64,000 nt of DNA from Blautia massiliensis (ex Durand et al. 2017) (GCF_001487165.1 NZ_LN913006.1:1363293-1427292); one strand, 5' to 3'. Counted from the first letter of the stretch, positions 8,028 through 17,811 are shown. Translations and numbers: made by a program. The notes: generated from the letters alone by a model not told the origin.

Positions 8028-8070
8028 CAAAAAAAGAGCACCGGCACCTGTTTCCGGTACCGTGCTCTTT
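8028..8070 (-). terminator. Terminator of the radical SAM gene
   Basis: AAAGAGCAC...GTGCTCTTT stem with inner pairing GGCACC/GGTACC. On the minus strand it is followed by seven T's. It ends only about 20 bases before the TVP38 start codon. Confidence 0.85.
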
Positions 8071-8099
8071 CATAAGTTCTGCTTTTTTAAGTTTCAGGA

Positions 8100-9461
8100 T
8101 CAGCAGCCTTTCTTCGCTGCCTTTCTCTCCTGGTCTTCCTTCCACATTTCCTCTGCTACCGGCTTCCAGTTTTCAGCATACCGGTCACATTTCGCACAGA
8201 GATGCTCTGCACTCTCCGGTGACTGAAGATCTGTGGAATGTGCTCCGGATTTTTCTACCATTTCTCTCAGCTTCTGCGGATTTTCAAGCATCGGGCATGG
8301 ACGGTACATATTGTCATTAAACGGCTGTCCGTCATGATATGCCATCATCATCGGAGACTGCAGTGCTTCCAGAAGTGTTTTCTCGCGGATATTGGAATCA
8401 GAATAATGGATAAACACACATGGATCGATATCGCCGTTTGCATTGATATGCAGATAGCGACGGCCGCCTGCAATACATCCTCCCACAAACTCTGCATCAT
8501 TCTGGAAATCCATGGCAAACAACGGCTTTGTTGCACGGTATTTACGGATACGCTCATAGGTTTCTCTTCTCTGTGCAGGAGTAGGAAGCAGCTCCGGTGC
8601 TGCATCATTTCCAACCGGCATATAATGGAAATACCAGATAAAGTACGCTCCAAGATCGATCAGGCTGTCGTAAAATGCCTCTGATGTGATAGACTCGAAA
8701 TTTGCACTCGTATAACATGCAGAGATACCAAATACAAGCTTCTTCTCTCTGAGAAGATTGATGGCCTTGATAACCTTCTGGTATACACCATTTCCTCTTC
8801 TGCCATCTGTTGCAGTCTCAAATCCTTCCAGTGAAATTGCAGGAACAAAGTTTCCTACCCGAAGCATATCATTTGCAAAATCCTCATCGATCAGTGTTGC
8901 ATTTGTGAAGGAAAGGAAGATACAGTCATTATGTTTCTCGCAAAGACGGATCAGATCCTTTTTTCTTACAAGTGGCTCTCCGCCTGTGTAAATATACATA
9001 TAAACGCCAAGCTCCTTACCCTGGCGGATGATGTCATCGATCTCATCGTAGGTGAGGTTCAGCTTGTTTCCATACTCTGCTGCCCAGCATCCTGTACAGT
9101 GCAGGTTACATGCACTTGTTGGGTCAAGAAGGATTGCCCACGGGATATTACAGCCATATTTCTCACGGCATTCATCCTGTTTCTTCCAGCCTGCAAGATT
9201 TGCATTGATAAAGAAGTTTGCAACCAGAGTTTTCATAACATGCGGATCAATATCAGTTACCAATCTATGAATAAACGGATAATACGGATGTTCCGGATTA
9301 GAAATGGCTGCGCGGATCATTGCTCTCTGTGTAGGAAATCCACCACCGGAAAATTTATCTGCCCAGTCCATGATCTTGATAAAATTCTTATCCGGATCTT
9401 TATAAACATAATTGAATGCCTGTTCAAGTCCGAATTTCTTAAGTGTGTTCATTGCGCTCAT
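8100..9461 (-). CDS. Radical SAM protein with SPASM-like C-terminus
   Basis: 453 aa from MSAMNTLKKFGLEQ; AAGGAG sits 7 bases before the ATG, while the longer frame would need TTG. The radical SAM [4Fe-4S] motif is CNLHCTGC in DPTSACNLHCTGCWAAEYGN (about residue 120), followed by the SAM-binding YTGGEPL. C-terminal cysteines in GGCIAGGRRYLHINANGDIDPCVF, CPML and LCAKCDRY suggest auxiliary clusters as in SPASM/twitch enzymes. About 100 N-terminal residues precede the barrel. Overall layout is like HpnH/YfkA-type enzymes, but substrate cannot be named. Single-gene unit, with a cluster of GGCA/TGCC half-sites upstream. Confidence 0.85.
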   Translation of the reverse strand: MSAMNTLKKFGLEQAFNYVYKDPDKNFIKIMDWADKFSGGGFPTQRAMIRAAISNPEHPYYPFIHRLVTDIDPHVMKTLVANFFINANLAGWKKQDECREKYGCNIPWAILLDPTSACNLHCTGCWAAEYGNKLNLTYDEIDDIIRQGKELGVYMYIYTGGEPLVRKKDLIRLCEKHNDCIFLSFTNATLIDEDFANDMLRVGNFVPAISLEGFETATDGRRGNGVYQKVIKAINLLREKKLVFGISACYTSANFESITSEAFYDSLIDLGAYFIWYFHYMPVGNDAAPELLPTPAQRRETYERIRKYRATKPLFAMDFQNDAEFVGGCIAGGRRYLHINANGDIDPCVFIHYSDSNIREKTLLEALQSPMMMAYHDGQPFNDNMYRPCPMLENPQKLREMVEKSGAHSTDLQSPESAEHLCAKCDRYAENWKPVAEEMWKEDQERKAAKKGC

Positions 9462-9610
9462 ACTATCTCTCCTTATTTCTCTCAATGTAAATATGCAATC
9501 TAGCTAAACGGACATCTTCATTCCGTCACACTGCATTTCGAGTACCAAAGCTTTCTTACTATCTTTGCCTGACTCATGGTGTTACTGTACGTTTTTTCCA
9601 TTTGAATAAC

Positions 9611-9680
9611 AATAGGCAATATAATTGGCATGACCAAAAACTAGGCAAATCTGTTAAAATGCCTAAATATTATTGGCATT
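9611..9680. promoter_or_regulatory. Cluster of TTGGCA/TGCC half-sites, with palindrome AATGCC-N11-GGCATT
   Basis: In the 346-base gap between the radical SAM gene and leuS, GGCA occurs at 9615, 9627, 9644 and 9675 and TGCC at 9660. The last two form AATGCC-N11-GGCATT (9658-9680). The spacing is 12-17 bases. Looks like multiple operator half-sites upstream of the radical SAM gene; the regulator is unknown. The rest of the gap holds nothing else I recognise except the leuS terminator. Confidence 0.4.
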
Positions 9681-9742
9681 TATTCTAAATAACATTCGTT
9701 ATTTTTGTGCATACTTACCGATTTTACGATGTTTATCCATAT

Positions 9743-9796
9743 AAAAAACACCCTGGCAAAGGCAGAAATATCTTCCGCCCTGCTTCGGGTGTTTTT
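9743..9796. terminator. Terminator of leuS (bidirectional shape)
   Basis: AAAAACACCC (9744-9753) pairs with GGGTGTTTTT (9787-9796); an inner GCAG/CTGC pairing shortens the loop. T-runs flank both ends. Confidence 0.85.
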
Positions 9797-9807
9797 GATT
9801 TATCTTA

Positions 9808-12225
9808 TTACTTTACTACGATATTGATGATCTTCTTCGGTACGTAAATTTCTTTGATGATATTTCCGGAAATCTTATCTGCAACTGCCTTCTTTCCTTC
9901 GGCAATCGCATCTTCTTTGGAGATTTCTGCCGGAATACTGATAACAGCCTTGGTCTTGCCGTTGATCTGAACCGGAACCTCGATCTCATCATCCTTCATA
10001 AGCTCCTCATCGTGAGCCGGCCACTGTGCATGGAAAATGGAATCCTCATGACCAAGCTTCTCCCAGATCTCCTCTGCAATATGAGGAACAAATGGCGCAA
10101 GAAGAATGGTAACTGTCTCGATGGTTTCTTTGTCAACAGCGCCGTCATTCTGCTTTGCGATAGCGATCAGCTTGTTTGTGTATTCCATAAATCCGGACAC
10201 TACGGTATTCAGGCTGAAGGCCTCAAGTCTGCTGGTGATATCATATACCATCTTATGACGGGTCTTCTCCATCTCTTTGGTAGCCGGGATATCTTTCTCA
10301 ATGCTGTCAAGAGCCAGATTCCAGAAACGTTTCAGGAATCTGGATACACCATCGATTCCTCTGTCATCCCATTCTGCATCCAGTTCCGGCGGTCCTACGA
10401 ACAGCTCATACATACGTAAGGAATCACATCCGTAATCATTTACAAGATCATCCGGTGAAATAACATTTCCTTTGGATTTACTCATCTTGATTCCGTTTTT
10501 ACCTGTGATCATACCCTGATTGAACAGCTTGACAAACGGCTCATCGAAATCAATAGCTCCGATATCATACAGGAACTTGGTGTAGAATCTGGAGTACAGA
10601 AGATGAAGAACAGCATGCTCTACACCACCGATATACATATCTACCGGCAGATATTTATCAGCTTTCTCTTTGGAAACCAGTTCTTTATTATTCTTATTAT
10701 CTACATAACGGAGGAAATACCAGGAAGATCCTGCCCACTGAGGCATGGTGTTTGTCTCACGTTTTGCGGGAGCACCACAGCATGGGCATGTGGTATTTAC
10801 CCACTCGTCAATAGCTGCAAGCGGTGACTCTCCGGTTCCTGTCGGCTGGTAGCTTTCTACCTCCGGAAGTCTTAACGGAAGCTGATCCTCCGGTACCGGT
10901 ACCGCACCGCATTTCGGGCAGTGTACGATCGGGATCGGCTCACCCCAGTAACGCTGACGGGAAAATACCCAGTCTCTCAGTTTGTAGTTGACAGTCTTAC
11001 GTCCGATACCCAGCTTCTCGATGATATGCGGTGCTTCCTTCTTCAGTACGGAAGATTCCATTCCGTTCCACTCACCGGAGTTGATCATGGTTCCGGAAGC
11101 CTCTGTGTAAGCTTCTGTCATATTCTGAATTTCTTTACCATCTTTTGCGATAACCTGGATAATCGGAATATCGAATTTCTTTGCGAACTCAAAGTCACGG
11201 TCATCATGAGCAGGTACACACATGATAGCACCTGTACCATAATCAGCAAGTACATAGTCAGAAAGCCAGATTGGAAGCTTCTCGCCGTTCAGCGGATTGA
11301 TCGCATAAGTACCTGTGAACACACCGGTCTTCTCTTTATCCTGAAGACGGTCTACATTGGATTTCATGGAAGCATCAAAGATATATTTCTCTACAGCCTC
11401 TCTTGTCTCGTCTGTTGCAAGAGATTTTGCAAGAGCATGCTCCGGTGCAAGTACCATGAATGTTGCTCCATGAAGAGTATCCGGTCTTGTTGTATAGACC
11501 GTGATCTTCTCTTCTCTTCCCTCAACCGGGAAATCGACCTCTGCGCCGTAGGATTTGCCGATCCAGTCTGTCTGCATCTTTTTAACCTTCTCCGGCCAGT
11601 CCAGTTTATCCAGATCACTTAAAAGTCTGTCTGCATATTTTGTTATGCGGAGCATCCACTGACGGAGGTTCTTTTTGGTAACCGGAGTGCCACAACGCTC
11701 GCAGCATCCGTTTACAACCTCTTCATTTGCAAGACCTGTCTTACAGGAAGGGCACCAGTTGATCGGGAACTCCTTCTCATATGCAAGCCCCTCTTTGAAC
11801 ATTTTTACAAAGATCCACTGTGTCCATTTATAGAACTCCGGATCTGTTGTGTTAACCTCCATATCCCAGTCATAGATCGCTGCGATATCGTTGATCTGAC
11901 GTTTGATATTTTTGATGTTTGCTGCTGTAGATACTGCCGGATGAACACCCATCTTGATGGCATAGTTCTCAGCCGGGAGACCAAAAGCGTCCCATCCCAT
12001 CGGATGGATCAGGTAATAACCCTGGAGCATTTTATAGCGGCTCCATACATCAGAGATCACATAGCCTCTCCAGTGTCCTACATGAAGACCGTTTCCGGAC
12101 GGATACGGGAACATATCCAGACAGTAGTATTTCGGTTTCTTGCCATCATTGACATTTACCGGCTTTTTCTCCCAGTTTGTGCGCCATTTCGCTTCGATGG
12201 CTCTATGGTTATAAGGTGCAGCCAT
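9808..12225 (-). CDS. leuS: Leucyl-tRNA synthetase
   Basis: 805 aa class Ia synthetase charging tRNA-Leu; normal bacterial length. HIGH motif is HVGHWRGYV (about residue 47) and KMSKS is KMSKSKGNV (about 580). The CP1 editing domain lies between (VYTTRPDTLHGATFMVLAPEH) and zinc-type cysteines occur in WCPSCKTGLANEEVVNGCCERCG and CPKCGAVPVP. Start ATG 12225-12223 follows AGGAGG. Own promoter at 12290-12318 with a leader of roughly 60 bases, too short for a T-box, so leucine-dependent control by that route is not seen. The leader contains a perfect 12-bp palindrome AGTATTAATACT (about 12253-12264). Confidence 0.97.
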   Translation of the reverse strand: MAAPYNHRAIEAKWRTNWEKKPVNVNDGKKPKYYCLDMFPYPSGNGLHVGHWRGYVISDVWSRYKMLQGYYLIHPMGWDAFGLPAENYAIKMGVHPAVSTAANIKNIKRQINDIAAIYDWDMEVNTTDPEFYKWTQWIFVKMFKEGLAYEKEFPINWCPSCKTGLANEEVVNGCCERCGTPVTKKNLRQWMLRITKYADRLLSDLDKLDWPEKVKKMQTDWIGKSYGAEVDFPVEGREEKITVYTTRPDTLHGATFMVLAPEHALAKSLATDETREAVEKYIFDASMKSNVDRLQDKEKTGVFTGTYAINPLNGEKLPIWLSDYVLADYGTGAIMCVPAHDDRDFEFAKKFDIPIIQVIAKDGKEIQNMTEAYTEASGTMINSGEWNGMESSVLKKEAPHIIEKLGIGRKTVNYKLRDWVFSRQRYWGEPIPIVHCPKCGAVPVPEDQLPLRLPEVESYQPTGTGESPLAAIDEWVNTTCPCCGAPAKRETNTMPQWAGSSWYFLRYVDNKNNKELVSKEKADKYLPVDMYIGGVEHAVLHLLYSRFYTKFLYDIGAIDFDEPFVKLFNQGMITGKNGIKMSKSKGNVISPDDLVNDYGCDSLRMYELFVGPPELDAEWDDRGIDGVSRFLKRFWNLALDSIEKDIPATKEMEKTRHKMVYDITSRLEAFSLNTVVSGFMEYTNKLIAIAKQNDGAVDKETIETVTILLAPFVPHIAEEIWEKLGHEDSIFHAQWPAHDEELMKDDEIEVPVQINGKTKAVISIPAEISKEDAIAEGKKAVADKISGNIIKEIYVPKKIINIVVK

Positions 12226-12289
12226 TTTTTTATTCCTCCTGACAAATTACTCAGTATTAATACTTTAATGCTTTCACACACTGCTATTA

Positions 12290-12318
12290 ATTTTAACTAC
12301 TTATGATGTATTTGTCAA
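12290..12318 (-). promoter_or_regulatory. Promoter of leuS
   Basis: Minus strand TTGACA (12318-12313), 17-base spacer, TAAAAT (12295-12290). Near-consensus. Confidence 0.8.
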
Positions 12319-12385
12319 ACAAAAATCCAAAAACAGCCCTTTTCCATCAAAATATACATGAACCTGCAATCCTGGCCTGGTTTAG

Positions 12386-12414
12386 TTGACGCTTCTTTTT
12401 TCACATGATATAAT
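12386..12414 (+). promoter_or_regulatory. Promoter of the dicarboxylate symporter gene
   Basis: TTGACG (12386-12391), 17-base spacer, TATAAT (12409-12414); leader about 60 bases. Confidence 0.8.
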
Positions 12415-12478
12415 TTCCTGCATGTATTTTCCTATATTATACATACCATACATATTTATCTTAGGAGGGAACACATAA

Positions 12479-13708
12479 ATGAAATCTTTTTATTCCTGGT
12501 ACCGGAAGCATATTACCGGTGCGATCTTTACAGGACTGATCCTGGGTATCCTCACAGGACTTTTCCTGGCCGGACGGTTTGAACCTGTCCTCACTGTGAC
12601 CAGTCTGATCGGAAGTATCTACATGAACGCCCTGAACATGATGATCTTTCCCATGGTCTTCTGTTCCATTGTCATTGGAATCTGTTCCATCGGAAACGCA
12701 CGTACTACCGGCAAGATCACTGCAGCATCCATGATCTATTTTCTCTGCACAACGGCACTTGCCAGCCTGTGCGGACTGATCATCCCGAGACTGATCCATC
12801 TCGGAAAGGGAGTCAAATTTGAGATGGCAACAGCCGATATCCAGGCTACAGAAATGAGCAGTATCCTTGACACCCTGAAAAACCTGATCCCTTCCAACCC
12901 AATCGCCGCATTTGCTGACGGAAACATGCTCCAGGTTCTGGTGTTTGCCCTGATCATCGGTTTCACACTGATCGCAGTCGGTGAAAAAGGAACTCCATTC
13001 CTGAATCTGATTGATTCCATCAATGAAGTATGCCTGAAGATCATCACAACCATCATGTACTTTACACCCATCGGTGTTTTCTGTACCATCGTACCGGTTG
13101 TGGAAGCCAACGGAACTGAAACGATCATTTCCCTTGCAACACAGCTTGTCATTCTGTATGTGGCATTCTTTGGCTTCGCTATTGTAGTGTACGGTCTCTC
13201 TGTAAAGCTGATCGGCAAACAGAGTCCGCTGAAATTCCTGAAAGCGATCCTGCCAGCAGCACTGAATGCCTTCGGAACCTGCTCAAGCTCCGCAACCATT
13301 CCATTAAGCAAGCAGTGTATGGAGGAAGAAATGGGCGTATCCAACCAGATCACCAGCATCGCCATTCCTCTTGGTGCTACCGTTAATATGGATGCTGTAT
13401 CTATCCTGATGTCCTTTATGATCATGTTCTTTGCAAACGCCTGCGGGATCCATGTAAGTATTCCTCTTATGATCATTATCCTTCTTGCAAACGTACTGCT
13501 TTCCGTTGGTACTCCAGGTGTTCCCGGTGGTGCTATCGCATCTTTCGCAGCACTGGCAACTATGGCCGGACTTCCTGCCGGAGTTCTTGGTGTTTATATC
13601 AGTATCAATACCCTCTGTGATATGGGCGCCACCTGTGTCAATGTTATCGGTGACATGGCATGCTGCTCTGTACTGAAAAATGTTATCCAGATTGAGGAAG
13701 AAGCATAA
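12479..13708 (+). CDS. Dicarboxylate/amino acid:cation symporter (SLC1/DAACS family)
   Basis: 409 aa membrane protein of the glutamate-transporter fold; AGGAGGGA ribosome site 8 bases upstream. Helical hairpin 1 carries the serine-rich FGTCSSSATIPLS (about 262-274). TM7 has the NMD motif (GATVNMDAVSI), which binds sodium in the family. Hairpin 2 is VGTPGVPGGAIASFAALATM and TM8 ends SINTLCDMGATCVNVIGD. The NMDGT found in many members reads NMDAV, and the usual TM8 DRFRT-type stretch reads CDMGAT, so the substrate may be something other than glutamate or aspartate. Single-gene unit. Confidence 0.88.
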   Translation: MKSFYSWYRKHITGAIFTGLILGILTGLFLAGRFEPVLTVTSLIGSIYMNALNMMIFPMVFCSIVIGICSIGNARTTGKITAASMIYFLCTTALASLCGLIIPRLIHLGKGVKFEMATADIQATEMSSILDTLKNLIPSNPIAAFADGNMLQVLVFALIIGFTLIAVGEKGTPFLNLIDSINEVCLKIITTIMYFTPIGVFCTIVPVVEANGTETIISLATQLVILYVAFFGFAIVVYGLSVKLIGKQSPLKFLKAILPAALNAFGTCSSSATIPLSKQCMEEEMGVSNQITSIAIPLGATVNMDAVSILMSFMIMFFANACGIHVSIPLMIIILLANVLLSVGTPGVPGGAIASFAALATMAGLPAGVLGVYISINTLCDMGATCVNVIGDMACCSVLKNVIQIEEEA

Positions 13709-13785
13709 ACAAATCTTTCTGAAGTGTTATTTAAACAGAATGCGAATTACTTTACATAAAATATTTTATGTAAAGCAGCAATAGC

Positions 13786-13837
13786 AAAAGCCGTAAGATA
13801 TATGTTTAAGAAACTTTCACATATACTTACGGCTTTT
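13786..13837. terminator. Bidirectional terminator between the symporter and GH31 genes
   Basis: AAAAGCCGTAAG (13786-13797) pairs with CTTACGGCTTTT (13826-13837). An extra AT-rich hairpin TTTACATAAA/TTTATGTAAA lies at 13751-13774. Serves the symporter (plus) and, from the far side, the GH31 gene (minus). Confidence 0.8.
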
Positions 13838-13925
13838 CTGTTTATCAACTGTTCACATCCTGTATTCTTTATACTGTTTAACGTAAATGATGTAACACAG
13901 AAATTTATATTTCATTTTGCTGACT

Positions 13926-15917
13926 TTATTTTTTCAGAACACGGTAATTTTCTTCTCTGTCGTAATCCTTATGGACCCCATCGTCCTCATATAAGGTATA
14001 CTCCGCACCTTCATATCCGAGAAGCTGCATATTTTTTGTATCCAGAGCTGCCACACATTCCGCTGCTTCTGCAACCGGAATACATTTTCCCTTCCGGATA
14101 AACAACGGAATCTCATTCAGTGCCACCTCTACATAATGAACACCCTTTTCAAGGATCTCCTCTGCAATGGTTCCATCCGGAAGGAATTTCACAAACTTCA
14201 TCTCCTCCGGAAGATATACATAACGGCCTCTTGCGTTCTGTTCATAAACCGGAGCGATCATGATCTCATTTCCAAGAAGCAGCTGGTCTTCCACATGTAC
14301 AGCAATCTTATCCTCCGGATAAACAAAGCCCAACGGCCGGAAATACATATCATCGTTCAGAGCCGCCTTCATATATTCACTGTAAAGATATGGAATAAGA
14401 CGATATCTTACACCGATCACATGACGGAAATCTTCCACATTTTCAAACTGGTAGCATTCCTGCTCTCTGGTACCGATCGCTGTATGATCACGCATCAGCG
14501 GTGTGAATACTCCAAGTGCCAGGAAACGAAGCAGCAGTTCTCTTGTTGTATCAGCGCCAAATCCACCCAGATCTGCTCCTGCATACAGGAAACCACACAT
14601 ATTCAGAGATGGCATCATCTTCAGGTTCAAAAGGATATGAGCCCACCAGGATTTATTATCGCCGGTCCAGATCCCACCATAACGATGCATACCAATATAG
14701 GATGATCTGGAGAACATCAGAAAACGTTTTTCCGGATCGATCCGTTCAAAAGCCTCCCCTGCTGCTCTGGTCATATTGTAGCCAAACAGGTTATGGACTT
14801 TGTCATGGCGGATCTTTCTGCCATCCACATTATGGTAAAATCTCCGATAATCTTCCGGATTGTTTGCAACATTGCGAAGTGCACTCTGCATCTTCCAGAT
14901 ATGGATCTTTCCTTCCGTATCTTTTGCAAATTCTCCTGCAAGCTCTTTGACCTCTTTCATTCCCTCTGTGGAATAGAAGATCGCTGGCTCATTCATATCG
15001 TTCCAGAAACCGTCGATTCCCTTCTCGATCAGGAAACGGTATTTGTCACCGAACCATTTTCTGGCATCTTTGTTCAATACATCCGGAAAATGAGTATCCC
15101 CCGGCCATACAGCAGCTACAAAATCACTGCCGTCCTCTCTCTGGCAGAAGTAGCGGTTTTTGACACCCTCCTCATAAACATCGTATCCCGGCTCTACCTT
15201 GACGCCGGCATCGATGATCGGGATCAGACGGATATCCTGATCCTTCAGTTCCTTTACAAATTCCGGAAAATCCTGAAAATTCTCTTCACTTAATGTAAAG
15301 TCCTTATAAGACTGCATATAATCAATATCCATATAGATCATATCAATAGGAATATGATTTTCACGATATCCAGCTGCAACCTTCCGGAAATCCTCTTTTG
15401 TAGTATAGCCCCATCTGCTCTGGCCAAATCCAAAGGCAAATTTCGGCGGGATATAGCTTCTTCCGATCACATGACGGAACTGCTTTACAATATCATAGGG
15501 ACTCTCCCCTTCAATCACATAAAGCTTCAGGTCTGCATTTTCGCAGGTTACCTTCATGGTATCCATTCTGGTATAGCCAATGTCAAAGGTGATCGCTGCC
15601 GGATAGTCAAAAAACATTCCAAAGGTTTCTTTTCCGGACACAATGATAAGATTATGTGCACCGTACAGGGAATGTTTATCCTCTGTATGCTCCGGATCAT
15701 CGGTACAGTTACTGGTGTAAATGAATCCTCTCTTGTTGATACCGCGGTTGGATTCTCCCAATCCGTAGACGATATCCTCTTCATCCATGATATAAGTAAA
15801 AGAAAATCCATCTTCTGCACAGATTTCTCCATATCCTGGCTTTCCTTCTGCTGTCTCAATGTTTTCTGTCAGTGCCTCAGTCTCAAAGGGCTCTCCATAT
15901 ACATATTTTTTTATCAT
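13926..15917 (-). CDS. GH31 alpha-glucosidase (Ro-alphaG1 type)
   Basis: 663 aa, exactly the length I recall for Blautia obeum Ro-alphaG1, which prefers alpha-1,6 (isomaltose) over alpha-1,4 linkages. Counted residues agree: D73 in CTDDP, W169 in QSRWGY, D197 in YMDID, nucleophile D307 in GFWNDMNEP and acid/base D420 in IWTGDN. W169 is the residue reported to set alpha-1,6 preference, so isomalto-oligosaccharide cleavage is expected. No signal peptide: intracellular. Starts 14 bases after the GH13 gene with its own AGGAGAGGG site, so the two form an operon under LacI-type control. Confidence 0.95.
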   Translation of the reverse strand: MIKKYVYGEPFETEALTENIETAEGKPGYGEICAEDGFSFTYIMDEEDIVYGLGESNRGINKRGFIYTSNCTDDPEHTEDKHSLYGAHNLIIVSGKETFGMFFDYPAAITFDIGYTRMDTMKVTCENADLKLYVIEGESPYDIVKQFRHVIGRSYIPPKFAFGFGQSRWGYTTKEDFRKVAAGYRENHIPIDMIYMDIDYMQSYKDFTLSEENFQDFPEFVKELKDQDIRLIPIIDAGVKVEPGYDVYEEGVKNRYFCQREDGSDFVAAVWPGDTHFPDVLNKDARKWFGDKYRFLIEKGIDGFWNDMNEPAIFYSTEGMKEVKELAGEFAKDTEGKIHIWKMQSALRNVANNPEDYRRFYHNVDGRKIRHDKVHNLFGYNMTRAAGEAFERIDPEKRFLMFSRSSYIGMHRYGGIWTGDNKSWWAHILLNLKMMPSLNMCGFLYAGADLGGFGADTTRELLLRFLALGVFTPLMRDHTAIGTREQECYQFENVEDFRHVIGVRYRLIPYLYSEYMKAALNDDMYFRPLGFVYPEDKIAVHVEDQLLLGNEIMIAPVYEQNARGRYVYLPEEMKFVKFLPDGTIAEEILEKGVHYVEVALNEIPLFIRKGKCIPVAEAAECVAALDTKNMQLLGYEGAEYTLYEDDGVHKDYDREENYRVLKK

Positions 15918-15931
15918 TTTTCCCTCTCCTG

Positions 15932-17608
15932 TTACAGATTTCTGTAAAGAACAAATGCCTCATAAGGTTTCAGGACCACTTTCTTTCCAAAATCCTTTCT
16001 TCCAAGATTTGTGATCAGACATTCTGCATTTTTCTGAAATTCTTCCGGAATTTCCATTTCTGCCACATGCTCACTGAAATTGCAGACTGTGAGAAGCTTC
16101 TCTCCCTCAAGAGTTCTGGTATATGCAAAAATCTGATCATGATCTCTGTAAAGTGCCTCAAAAACACCGTAAACGATCACTGGTTTTTCTTTTCTTAAAC
16201 GGATCAGCTTCTGATAATAATGGAAAATAGAATTCGGATCTGAAAGCTGCTGCTTCGCATTGATCTCCTTATAATTAGAGTTTACCCTGATCCATGGCGT
16301 TCCCTCCGTAAAGCCGGCCTGATGAGAATCCTCCCACTGCATTGGTGTTCTGGCATTGTCACGTCCTCTCAGCATCAGGCACTTCATCATATATTCCGGT
16401 GTATAAATACCTGCTTCTGTATATTCATGGAAATACTGAATACTCTCGATATCACGATAATCCTTAAGCTCTGTAAAATAAGCATTGGTCATTCCAAGCT
16501 CTTCTCCCTGATAAACATAAGGAGTTCCCTGCATCATATGAAGACAGGTTGCCAGCATCTTGGCTGAAGTTTCCCTGTATGCCGGATTATCATTTCCAAA
16601 TCTGGAAACACTTCTTGGCTGGTCATGATTTCCAAGAAACAGACTGTTCCATGCTTTTCCCGCAAGCTCTTCCTGCCATTTGATCATAACCTTTTTAAAT
16701 TCCTGGAAATCGTATTTCTCGGTAGTCCATTTACCATGGTCTGATCCCTGGCCCTCTACATGCTCAAACTGAAACACCATGTTCAGCTCATTTCTGTCCT
16801 CACCTGCATATTTCTGTGCCTCTTCGATAGTCACACCGGAGGTTTCTCCAACTGTCATCACATCGTATCGGGATAAAACCTCTCTGTTCATTTCCTGAAG
16901 AAACTCATGGATCCTCGGGCCATGGACGCAGTAAGGACCAAAATCACCGTATAATCCTCCATTCATTTCTCCATCCGGATATGACTGATCCTTGGAGATC
17001 ATGCTGATCACGTCCATTCGGAAACCGTCGATTCCTTTTTCACACCAGAAATTCATCATATCGTAAACTTCCTGACGAACCTTTTCATTTTCCCAGTTCA
17101 GATCCGGCTGTTTTCTTGAAAACAGGTGAAGATAATACATCTCTGTCTGAGGATCATACTCCCATGCAGGTCCTCCGAACGCACTTCCCCAGTTATTCGG
17201 TTCTTTTCCATTCACCGGCTCTCTCCAGATATAGTAATCCCTGTAAGGATTATCTTTGGATTTCCTGCTTTCAATAAACCAGTTGTGTTCATCGGAAGTA
17301 TGGTTTACGACCAGATCCATGAGGATCTTAATGCCCCGTTTATGCGCTTCTTCAAGAAGCTTTTCATAATCCTCCATGGTTCCATATTCTTTATAGATCC
17401 TGCGGTAATCGGAAATATCATAGCCATTGTCATCCTGCGGAGATTCCAGCATGGGTGAGATCCAGAGAACATTTACTCCCAGTTCTTTCAGATAGTCCAG
17501 TTTTTCTATGATCCCGGGAATATCACCAATTCCGTCTCCGTTGCTGTCCTTAAAACTTCTCGGGTAGATCTGATATACCACGCTTTCTTTCCACCAGTTT
17601 TTTTTCAT
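15932..17608 (-). CDS. GH13 oligo-1,6-glucosidase (GH13_31)
   Basis: 558 aa cytoplasmic enzyme hydrolysing isomaltose, panose and short isomalto-oligosaccharides. Counted catalytic residues are D199 (GFRMDVISM), E255 (TVGETSG) and D329 (LGNHDQPR), the same numbers as the Bacillus cereus oligo-1,6-glucosidase. V200 after the nucleophile and QPDLN (167-171) are the subfamily marks for alpha-1,6 specificity; alpha-1,4 enzymes usually have A/T at 200. Start ATG 17608-17606 follows AAGGAGG. First gene of the GH13-GH31 operon, behind promoter and operator 17645-17692. Confidence 0.95.
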   Translation of the reverse strand: MKKNWWKESVVYQIYPRSFKDSNGDGIGDIPGIIEKLDYLKELGVNVLWISPMLESPQDDNGYDISDYRRIYKEYGTMEDYEKLLEEAHKRGIKILMDLVVNHTSDEHNWFIESRKSKDNPYRDYYIWREPVNGKEPNNWGSAFGGPAWEYDPQTEMYYLHLFSRKQPDLNWENEKVRQEVYDMMNFWCEKGIDGFRMDVISMISKDQSYPDGEMNGGLYGDFGPYCVHGPRIHEFLQEMNREVLSRYDVMTVGETSGVTIEEAQKYAGEDRNELNMVFQFEHVEGQGSDHGKWTTEKYDFQEFKKVMIKWQEELAGKAWNSLFLGNHDQPRSVSRFGNDNPAYRETSAKMLATCLHMMQGTPYVYQGEELGMTNAYFTELKDYRDIESIQYFHEYTEAGIYTPEYMMKCLMLRGRDNARTPMQWEDSHQAGFTEGTPWIRVNSNYKEINAKQQLSDPNSIFHYYQKLIRLRKEKPVIVYGVFEALYRDHDQIFAYTRTLEGEKLLTVCNFSEHVAEMEIPEEFQKNAECLITNLGRKDFGKKVVLKPYEAFVLYRNL

Positions 17609-17644
17609 GGTAAATTGCCTCCTTTTTCTGTTGATTCTGAAATC

Positions 17645-17692
17645 AGCATATCCTATCCCACCTTTAAAATCAATAAGTTTCTCGTGAAACTT
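17645..17692 (-). promoter_or_regulatory. GH13-GH31 promoter with LacI-family operator
   Basis: Operator AAGTTTCTCGTGAAACTT (17675-17692), 7-bp arms AAGTTTC/GAAACTT around TCGT, typical of LacI/MalR-type sites. Immediately downstream on the minus strand are TTGATT (17673-17668), a 17-base spacer and TATGCT (17650-17645). The operator touches the -35 box, so binding should block polymerase. Confidence 0.65.
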
Positions 17693-17811
17693 AAATTACT
17701 GCCAAACTTTTCTGTTTTTTTTATGCAGTTTTAACAATAAAGCACTACTGGCCTCTAAAAATAATTTCCAACCGTATTTCGATGATGTGCCAGGAAAAGT
17801 CATCACAACAT

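Noticed and set aside
12226..12320. T-box leader for leuS
   Set aside because: The promoter lies ~65 bases before the start codon, far too close for a T-box; no T-box bulge sequence or antiterminator is seen.
12736..13476. 246-codon open frame antisense to the symporter gene
   Set aside because: Shadow of a well-supported transporter in another frame; no ribosome site and no plausible protein family.
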